Assembly (NCBI GenBank): GCA_018665505.1
Contig: JABJCS010000547.1
Location: 1-6,970, forward strand
DNA length: 6,970 nt
Source: Alphaproteobacteria bacterium
GTDB taxonomy: Bacteria > Pseudomonadota > Alphaproteobacteria > UBA8366
Reading direction: 5' to 3'
The position numbers and the translations under genes are program-made. The notes under the pieces were generated by a model, which had not been told where the DNA came from, searched no databases, and saw only the letters and a program-made list of their open reading frames with translations. Below, piece after piece: positions 1 through 5,380 of this stretch; position 1 is the stretch's first letter; each line of letters opens with the position of its first letter.

Positions 1-498
1 CTGGATGCGCCGGACAGCGCTGACCGTGTCGCCTCTGCAGTGACATTCGGGTTTGTCTGCGATTTGGCGGCAGTCGAAATCGACCCTCAGACCGGGCGAG
101 TGGGAATAGAGCGTTATGCATCCGTTCACGATGTTGGGCGGATCCTGAATCCCATCATTGTCGAAGGCCAGGTCCGGGGTGGCTTTGCCCATGGGTTTGG
201 CGCCGCGATGTTCGAGGAGTTGATCTACGACGAGGACGGTAATTTTCTGTCCGGAACATTTGCTGATTATTTATGCCCTACCGCTGCCGACTTGCCACCG
301 TTAGAGCTTGCCCATTCCCGCACGGACTCGCCGCAGAACTCACTAGGCTCGAAAGGAATGGGCGATGGCTCTTCGATGTTGACGCCGGTGGTTATGGCAA
401 ACGCCGTCTCCGACGCGCTTGACCGAGACGATATTGAACTGCCGTTGACGCTCGATAAGGTTTGGCGCTTGGCCAATGACGGGAAAGGGCAGTCATGA
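1..498 (+). CDS. Molybdenum hydroxylase large subunit (xanthine dehydrogenase/CoxL family), C-terminal part
   Basis: The gene is open at the left edge, so only its last 165 residues are visible; the reading frame is continuous from base 1 to the TGA at 496-498. This subunit of the xanthine dehydrogenase/CO dehydrogenase family carries the molybdopterin cofactor and the substrate site. Family hallmarks seen are VHDVGRILNPIIVEGQVRGG (visible residues 42-61), followed by AHGFG, and the C-terminal stretch LGSKGMGDGSSM...ANAVSDAL (115-140). The latter matches the usual LGxKGxGExG...NAVxDAL block that carries the catalytic glutamate, but here the Glu position is Asp (visible residue 122, codon 364-366). 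The stop overlaps the start of the FAD subunit by ATGA, as expected for subunits of one enzyme. Family assignment is firm; the substrate is unknown. The adjacent CoA ligase suggests an organic acid or a CoA ester (inference). Confidence 0.95.
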   Translation: MDAPDSADRVASAVTFGFVCDLAAVEIDPQTGRVGIERYASVHDVGRILNPIIVEGQVRGGFAHGFGAAMFEELIYDEDGNFLSGTFADYLCPTAADLPPLELAHSRTDSPQNSLGSKGMGDGSSMLTPVVMANAVSDALDRDDIELPLTLDKVWRLANDGKGQS

Positions 499-1343
499 AA
501 CCGGCACCCTTCGAATATTGCCGCCCGGATACCCTGGAAGAGGCACTTTCGTTGCTTTCGGAATTCGGCGACGATGCGCTGGTTATGGCGGGGGGATTGT
601 CGCTCGGTGCTCTGCTGAATATGCGGATGGTTCGACCGGAAGTCATTGTCGATATCAACGAGTTGGAGGCATTGGCGCAAATAGAACGCATCGAGAATAA
701 AATTAGGATCGGAGCGCTTGCGCGGCAAGCGGATGTCTTAGTGTCGGCGGATTGCGCCGCTGCTCTACCGCTATTGATCGCTGGTTTGCACAATGTGGGT
801 CACTATCAAACCCGCAGCAGAGGGACATTGGGTGGTTCCGTGGCGCACGCGGATCCCAGCGCCGAAACTCCCCTGTGTTTGGCGACGATGGCGGGTGAAG
901 TCGAACTGTCATCCGTGCGGGGGGTGCGGCGGATAGCGGCGAGTGAGTTCTTTGAAGGCGCTCTGACGACGGCGCGCGAGGGAGACGAAATGGTGACCGC
1001 GCTGTATTGGCCGGTTCTGGGTGACGGCGCCGGCATTGCCTTTGAAGAGATTAATGAGCGTCGCGGCGATTTCGCGATTGTCGCGGCAGCTGCTTGGGCG
1101 CGGCACGATGGCGGAGCTTTCCAATGCGGGCTGGGTCTCGGCGGCGTGGAAGATCATCCCATCGGCCAAGTGGAAAGTGCCGAGGGAGAGATAGAAGAGA
1201 TCGCCGAGCGAATGGCGAGCCAATTGGTCTGCGATCTAGAGCCCTTGGACGACAGGCGCGCTTCAGCGGAGTATCGCCGCCATCTGGCGTTTTATCTGGG
1301 ACAAAAAGCAATGCGTCATGCCTTGGAAGGGGCAGTTCGATGA
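495..1343 (+). CDS. Molybdenum hydroxylase FAD-binding medium subunit (CoxM family)
   Basis: This 282-residue protein has the usual length for CoxM-type flavoprotein subunits, which pass electrons between the iron-sulfur subunit and the final acceptor through FAD. The first FAD motif is AGGLSLGALLNMRM (32-45), where the common form is AGGQSLxPxLxxR. The second is RGTLGGSVAHADPSAE (109-124), close to the consensus TxGGSxAHADPxAD. A further conserved stretch is RRGDFAIVAAAA (189-200), and the C-terminal domain ends in YRRHLAFYLGQKAMRHAL (260-277). The five cysteines are scattered, and the 4Fe-4S insertion known in the medium subunit of 4-hydroxybenzoyl-CoA reductase is absent. The ATG overlaps the large-subunit stop, and a purine-rich GGGAAAGGG lies at 481-489. 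The stop overlaps the small-subunit start in the same way. The protein is cytoplasmic, with no signal peptide. Confidence 0.95.
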   Translation: MKPAPFEYCRPDTLEEALSLLSEFGDDALVMAGGLSLGALLNMRMVRPEVIVDINELEALAQIERIENKIRIGALARQADVLVSADCAAALPLLIAGLHNVGHYQTRSRGTLGGSVAHADPSAETPLCLATMAGEVELSSVRGVRRIAASEFFEGALTTAREGDEMVTALYWPVLGDGAGIAFEEINERRGDFAIVAAAAWARHDGGAFQCGLGLGGVEDHPIGQVESAEGEIEEIAERMASQLVCDLEPLDDRRASAEYRRHLAFYLGQKAMRHALEGAVR

Positions 1344-1831
1344 GAAGAGTAGCACCAGGTGAACGCGTCCGAGTGAACTGTAATGTGAATGGAAAGCCGC
1401 ATAGTGGTTTCGCCGAATCGCGTACGTTGTTAAGCGATTTTTTGCGTCATGAATTGCACCTCTACGGCACCCACGTCGGGTGTGAGCATGGTGTGTGCGG
1501 TGCATGCACGATCATACTCGATGGTCGGTTAGCACGATCCTGCTCCACATTGGCCGTACAGGTGGAAGGCGCCGAGCTCACCACTATCGAAGGCTTGGCG
1601 ACAGATGAGGAGCTGGATCGATTGCGGGACGCGTTTTCACGCCATGGCGCATTGCAGTGCGGGTTTTGCACGCCCGGCGTTTTGGCGTCGACGAGTCATT
1701 TTCTCAAACATTACCCGAGCCCGGATGAAGCACAGGTACGCGATATGCTATCTGGTCATCTTTGCCGATGCACTGGCTATGACGGCATGGTGCGCGCTAT
1801 TTTGGAATTTGCGGAAGGAGCAAGCGAATGA
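1340..1831 (+). CDS. Molybdenum hydroxylase 2Fe-2S small subunit (CoxS family)
   Basis: This 163-residue iron-sulfur subunit has a complete set of eight cluster ligands. The N-terminal plant-ferredoxin-like domain has Cys48, Cys53, Cys56 and Cys68 (GCEHGVCGACTI...RSC). The C-terminal helical domain has Cys107, Cys110, Cys142 and Cys144 (QCGFCTPG...HLCRCTGY). In the family, Gln106 and the second cluster sit next to the Mo cofactor and the first cluster faces the FAD subunit. I chose the start at 1340 because its ATG overlaps the medium-subunit stop (ATGA) and GGAAGGGG lies at 1325-1332. The same frame stays open further upstream to 1094, but that would overlap the medium-subunit gene by about 250 bases and precede the domain start. 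The N-terminus (MRRVAPGERVRV) is a few residues longer than in the shortest family members. The gene is intact and ordinary. Confidence 0.97.
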   Translation: MRRVAPGERVRVNCNVNGKPHSGFAESRTLLSDFLRHELHLYGTHVGCEHGVCGACTIILDGRLARSCSTLAVQVEGAELTTIEGLATDEELDRLRDAFSRHGALQCGFCTPGVLASTSHFLKHYPSPDEAQVRDMLSGHLCRCTGYDGMVRAILEFAEGASE

Positions 1832-3384
1832 CGATGGCGCGCATGCTCGCGGCCTCGACCGCACGGGAACCTGGCGCAACGGCGATTGTGGATGGGGATG
1901 TTCGGCTTTCCTATGCGGAATGGCAGGCTGATATTCAACGGCTCGCGGGTGGTTTGAATGGGTTGGGTCTTTCCACTGGTGATCATCTCGTGGCTGCATT
2001 GTCGAACCGATTGGAGATGGCGAGCCTATACTGGGCATGCCAGACGCTAGGTGTAATCTTCAGCCCATTCAACTGGCGCGCGTCCGGGTCCGAAATGGCT
2101 TATGTGATTGAGGATGCTGAAGCGAAAGTCGTGATCTACGAGTCTCGCTCGGCCGAAGCCGTGTTGGCAGCCGTCATCGAAACCGGGTTTCCGGTGGGTC
2201 GACTCATCCGTGTCGACGGTGACGGGGCGGGGATCGATTATGCTGGGTTGACCGCCGCGGAACCATATAACGGTCTGGAGGCCGCTGACGACAACGCTAT
2301 ATGCTTGATGCTTTACACATCGGGCACGACGGGTCGACCCAAGGGTGTGCCACGGTCTCATGCGGCTGAGCGGACGGCGTCGCTTGGCTGTTTAGCGCAA
2401 CTGCATTACCGCCACGGTGAAGTCAGCTTGGGCGTCATGCCGCTGTTTCACACGATGGGAGTGCGCAGTCTGCTGATGTCGGCCTTCCTCAACGGCACCT
2501 TCGTCTGCATGCCGGCTTATGACACCGGGGCGGCGCTTGCGATGGTCGGTGAGGAGAAGATCACTTCCCTGTTTTTGGTACCGACCATGTTCCACGACAT
2601 CGTCCACCGGGCGGATCTGAAGGATTTCAATCTCAGCTCTGTCAACAATATTGCCTATGCGGGCATGTCGATGACCACGGCATTGGTTGAGCGCTGCGCA
2701 GCGATCTTCCCGGAAGCGCAGTTTAGTAATTTCTACGGTTCCTCCGAAATTTACACCTTCGCGGTCCGCAATAATTTGGCTGAAAACCCGGGATCGGCCG
2801 GGCGCGCCGGGATCGGTCAAACTTTGCGGGTCGTTCGCGCCGACGCGGACGAGCGTGTGGAGCCGGACGAGGAAGTTCCGGTCGGTGAGACCGGTGAGAT
2901 TATTGCCAGCATGAATGCCCTCGATGCATTTTCTGGGTACTGGAAGCGACCCGACGCGGATGAGAAATCGATCCGTGACGGATGGTACTTCACAGGAGAC
3001 CTGGGGCGGTTCGACGAGAATGGCGAAATTTACGTGCTGGGCCGAGTCGACGATATGATCATCTCGGGCGGTGAGAATATTTACGCGGAAGAGGTGGAGG
3101 ACGTGTTGGCCAAATCGCCAGATGTCCTGGGCGTCGCCGTCATCGGCATGCCGGACGACCGATGGGGAGAGAAGGTGACCGCCTTTATAGAACCCGCGAC
3201 ACCGTCCGCATCATTTGAGAGCCTCGATGCATATTGTTTGACGAGCGGTTTGGCGCGGTTTAAACGGCCCCGCTCTTATGCTTTCGTGCAAGCGATCCCG
3301 CGTTCGGCTTCCGGCAAGTTGCTGCGGCGGCATTTGCGGACCGGCGACTACGAACTACTTCGCGATTACAAAAACTCAATCTGA
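1828..3384 (+). CDS. AMP-forming acyl-CoA/aryl-CoA ligase (ANL superfamily)
   Basis: This 518-residue adenylate-forming enzyme activates a carboxylic acid with ATP to an acyl-AMP and then to a CoA thioester. The core motifs are all present: phosphate loop YTSGTTGRPKG (163-173), MPLFHTMG (204-211), YGSSE (303-307), YFTGDLG (387-393), the hinge region GRVDDMIISGGENIYAEEVE (405-424), and the catalytic lysine Lys497 in PRSASGKLLRR. The length is typical of acyl-CoA and benzoate-type ligases. The start codon overlaps the stop of the 2Fe-2S subunit (ATGA), with AAGGAG at 1815-1820 placed 7 bases upstream. In-frame ATGs at codons 3 and 6 are less well placed. Lying directly behind a molybdenum hydroxylase, it probably activates that enzyme's product or the acid upstream of it (inference). 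Acid specificity cannot be read from the sequence; aromatic, cyclic or medium-chain acids are all possible. Confidence 0.95.
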   Translation: MTMARMLAASTAREPGATAIVDGDVRLSYAEWQADIQRLAGGLNGLGLSTGDHLVAALSNRLEMASLYWACQTLGVIFSPFNWRASGSEMAYVIEDAEAKVVIYESRSAEAVLAAVIETGFPVGRLIRVDGDGAGIDYAGLTAAEPYNGLEAADDNAICLMLYTSGTTGRPKGVPRSHAAERTASLGCLAQLHYRHGEVSLGVMPLFHTMGVRSLLMSAFLNGTFVCMPAYDTGAALAMVGEEKITSLFLVPTMFHDIVHRADLKDFNLSSVNNIAYAGMSMTTALVERCAAIFPEAQFSNFYGSSEIYTFAVRNNLAENPGSAGRAGIGQTLRVVRADADERVEPDEEVPVGETGEIIASMNALDAFSGYWKRPDADEKSIRDGWYFTGDLGRFDENGEIYVLGRVDDMIISGGENIYAEEVEDVLAKSPDVLGVAVIGMPDDRWGEKVTAFIEPATPSASFESLDAYCLTSGLARFKRPRSYAFVQAIPRSASGKLLRRHLRTGDYELLRDYKNSI

Positions 3385-3395
3385 GGAAAGACGAG

Positions 3396-4208
3396 ATGGA
3401 ACGAGATTATGCGGAACGGCGCGGCGATATCCTGCGCGATTTGGACGGATTGCGGGTCGAGGTCGATGCGGAGCGCAAAATCGGTTATCTGACTTTAGAC
3501 CGTGCCCCCCTCAACATCGTCTCGTTCAAGGGAAGGGCACAGATCCGCGCCATCATCGAGGCCTTCGATGAAGATGATGATGTTGGCGTGATTGTCATTC
3601 GGGGTGCCAACGATGTCTTCAGTTCTGGCGGAGACGTGAAACGCTTTCCGGACATTCCAAAGACGAAGATGTCCGATCTCGCCGACAATATCGGTGCACC
3701 GGAACGGTGCTCGAAGCCGGTGATCGCCGCCATCGAGAAATACGCATTCGGCGTTGGGTTCGAGCTTTGCCTCGCATGCGATTTTCGGTTCGCGACGGAG
3801 GACGCGTTGGTCGGCCTTCCTGAATCCGCCATCGGTCAAATGCCCGGCTCCGGCGGCAGCGCCCGCGTCGTGCGATTAATTGGGATGACCCGCGCCAAGG
3901 ATATGGTGATGTTGGGCAAGCGGGTCCCTGCACCGGAGGGCAAGGATTTCGGCCTGATCACCGATGTCGCAGCCGATGGAGAGGCATTGACGGAAATGGT
4001 CACCGGCTACGCCGCCAAACTAAATGCGCTGGCACCCCTCTCCATGCGCTCTCTGAAGCGGGTTCTGAATTCCGCGCTGGATAGTCCGCTGAGTGTCGCC
4101 CTCGATGTTGAAGGGCATTCCTATGAGAAGCTGCGTTGGACCGAAGATTACATCGAAGGCATCAACGCTTTCAGCGAACGCCGCAAGCCCGACTATAAGG
4201 GGAAGTAG
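3396..4208 (+). CDS. Enoyl-CoA hydratase/isomerase family protein (crotonase fold)
   Basis: This 270-residue protein belongs to the crotonase superfamily, which handles CoA thioesters through an oxyanion hole: hydration, isomerisation, C-C cleavage or hydrolysis. The first oxyanion segment is VFSSGGDVKRF (74-84). The second is AFGVGFELCLACDFRFA (117-133), followed by GLPESAIGQMPGSGGSARVVRLIG (140-163). Glu123 and Glu143 align with the two catalytic glutamates of classical enoyl-CoA hydratase, so hydratase chemistry is feasible. The usual GGG next to the first Glu is GVG here. The C-terminus ends in the common form EDYIEGINAFSERRKPDYKGK (250-270). About 17 residues precede the usual domain start. 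GAGGAAAG (3383-3390) precedes the ATG, and the gap to the ligase stop is 11 bases. It probably acts on the CoA ester made by the ligase, but the exact reaction is open. Ring hydrolases of the same fold are an alternative. Confidence 0.93.
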   Translation: MERDYAERRGDILRDLDGLRVEVDAERKIGYLTLDRAPLNIVSFKGRAQIRAIIEAFDEDDDVGVIVIRGANDVFSSGGDVKRFPDIPKTKMSDLADNIGAPERCSKPVIAAIEKYAFGVGFELCLACDFRFATEDALVGLPESAIGQMPGSGGSARVVRLIGMTRAKDMVMLGKRVPAPEGKDFGLITDVAADGEALTEMVTGYAAKLNALAPLSMRSLKRVLNSALDSPLSVALDVEGHSYEKLRWTEDYIEGINAFSERRKPDYKGK

Positions 4209-4218
4209 CAAAACCGCG

Positions 4219-4245
4219 CTGGATTCCCTTACACAGGGGAATGAC
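4219..4245. repeat. Intergenic palindrome ATTCCC-N8-GGGAAT
   Basis: The core at 4223-4242 is a 6-8-6 inverted repeat, ATTCCC TTACACAG GGGAAT. As RNA it can fold into an 8-bp stem (including one T-G wobble) with an ACAC loop. The flanks CTGG and TGAC also match a palindromic repeat that I recall as very common between genes in many proteobacteria, and the core fits the dRS3 consensus of Neisseria (ATTCCC-N8-GGGAAT). No T-run follows, so it is not a classical intrinsic terminator. It lies in the only sizeable gap of the operon (4209-4273) and may tune transcript stability or readthrough between the hydratase and the methyltransferase (inference). Confidence 0.6.
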
Positions 4246-4261
4246 AATAAATGCCTATATT

Positions 4262-4270
4262 GGGAGGAAA
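4262..4270 (+). promoter_or_regulatory. Strong ribosome binding site deciding the methyltransferase start
   Basis: GGGAGGAAA lies 3-11 bases upstream of the ATG at 4274, with the GGAGG core about 6 bases away, which is near-ideal spacing. The alternative in-frame ATG at 4241 lies inside the right arm of the 4223-4242 hairpin and has its purines directly against the start codon. The 4274 start is therefore preferred. Confidence 0.8.
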
Positions 4271-4273
4271 CGA

Positions 4274-5380
4274 ATGACCGATTCAACGGCATCGACACGC
4301 CATATCTCGATGAAGGGTGGTGGATATTATTCCAAGGCCACGACAGGTGCTAAAGACGTTATCGACGGTGGAACGCCGATGATTTTGGAGGCCTTGGCCT
4401 CGATGGAAATTGCCGATATTTCCGCTCCGTTCACGATGGCGGATTCCGGCTGCGCGGATGGTGGCACCTCGGTCAATATGGTGGGGACAGTCTTGCGCGA
4501 AGTGCGCCGCCGGGCGCCGTCACGGCCGATCCAAATGGTCTACACGGACCTACCACGAAACGACTTCAGCCAAGTGTTTCGCAATATCCACGGTGAGACC
4601 GACGTGGAGACCTATATTGCCGATATCGAAAATCTTTATGTCTTTGCGTCGGCGACCTCGTTCCATAAACCGATGTTCCCGCCAGGGACCCTGAATCTAG
4701 GGTTCTCCGCCACTGCATCTCACTATATTAGCGAGAAGCCGTGCACGATTGAGAACCATGTCCATATGGTGGGTGCGGAAGGTGCGGAACGCGATGCTTA
4801 TGTGGAGCAAGGCCGTGTCGATTGGGAGAGCATGCTGACCAATCGGGCAAGCGACCTCGCGGTCGGTGGCAAACTTGCTTTGTTCAACTTTGGTATTGAT
4901 GAGGAAGGCCGCTATCTGGGCTCCACCGGCAGTGTCAGCATGTTCGACACATTCAGCGAGATTTGGGCTGAATTCCGGGACAACGGAACGATTACGGCGG
5001 AGGAATACCGTAACACGAACTTTCCACAATCCTACCGGACAGTGGAGCAATTCACCGCACCCTTCCTATCGGAGGACAATCTAGTTTACCGGGCAGGGCT
5101 TCGTATGGAGCATGTGGAAACCCGGGTGGTCGAATGTCCGTACGAGGTTGATTTCCGGGATCATGGCGACGCGGCGAAATTCGCCCGTGAATACATACCG
5201 ACGCTGCGTTCGTGGTCGGAGACGACCTTTGCGGCCGGTCTCTCGGATGCGCGCCCGGCTGAAGAATGCCAGGACATTCTTGACCGCTATTTCGACACCT
5301 ATGAAGCCCGTGTTCGCGAAAATCCGGCCGGTCATGCGATGGATTACGTTCATTGTTATCTAATCGTCGAAAAGGTATGA
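4274..5380 (+). CDS. SABATH-family SAM-dependent carboxyl methyltransferase
   Basis: This 368-residue enzyme is predicted to transfer a methyl group from S-adenosylmethionine to a free carboxylate, giving a methyl ester. Its layout is that of the SABATH family (plant salicylate, benzoate, jasmonate and indole-3-acetate methyltransferases). MKGGGYYSKAT (13-23) corresponds to the N-terminal MxGGxGxxSYxxNS motif that contacts SAM and substrate. FTMADSGCADGGTSVNMV (53-70) is the SAM-binding loop, matching IADLGCSSGPNT. MVYTDLPRNDFSQVF (88-102) matches NDLPxNDFN. LNLGFSATASHYISEKP (140-156) matches LHFxHSSYSLHWLSxxP, with Tyr151 where plant enzymes have the substrate-contacting Trp. The length is near the family norm (about 350-380). 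There is no signal peptide or membrane segment. The start is set by the GGAGG at 4263-4267. The stop overlaps the next gene by ATGA. The target acid is unknown; an acid of this pathway is a reasonable guess. Confidence 0.88.
   Translation: MTDSTASTRHISMKGGGYYSKATTGAKDVIDGGTPMILEALASMEIADISAPFTMADSGCADGGTSVNMVGTVLREVRRRAPSRPIQMVYTDLPRNDFSQVFRNIHGETDVETYIADIENLYVFASATSFHKPMFPPGTLNLGFSATASHYISEKPCTIENHVHMVGAEGAERDAYVEQGRVDWESMLTNRASDLAVGGKLALFNFGIDEEGRYLGSTGSVSMFDTFSEIWAEFRDNGTITAEEYRNTNFPQSYRTVEQFTAPFLSEDNLVYRAGLRMEHVETRVVECPYEVDFRDHGDAAKFAREYIPTLRSWSETTFAAGLSDARPAEECQDILDRYFDTYEARVRENPAGHAMDYVHCYLIVEKV

Noticed and set aside
267..728. Minus-strand open frame of 153 codons across the large/medium subunit junction
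   Set aside because: It is antisense to two well-supported molybdenum hydroxylase subunits and its composition looks like a reverse-strand shadow.
1094..1339. Long N-terminal extension of the 2Fe-2S subunit
   Set aside because: The extension overlaps the FAD subunit gene out of frame, is Arg/Ser-rich and resembles no known domain; the ATGA start at 1340 gives the normal family length.
495..1343. 4-hydroxybenzoyl-CoA reductase-type medium subunit
   Set aside because: The insertion with four clustered cysteines for an extra 4Fe-4S centre is absent and the length (282) fits the plain CoxM type.
4223..4242. Rho-independent terminator between the hydratase and methyltransferase
   Set aside because: The hairpin is good but is followed by GACAATAAATGCC rather than a T-run, so a terminator call is not supported.
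4241..4273. Earlier in-frame ATG for the methyltransferase, adding 11 residues
   Set aside because: It lies in the right arm of the 4223-4242 hairpin with no properly spaced ribosome binding site, whereas the ATG at 4274 has GGAGG about 6 bases upstream.
4243..4273. Possible promoter with TATATT at 4256-4261 ahead of the methyltransferase
   Set aside because: The hexamer is only 12 bases from the start codon, so a transcript starting from it would lose its ribosome binding site; there is no convincing -35 element.
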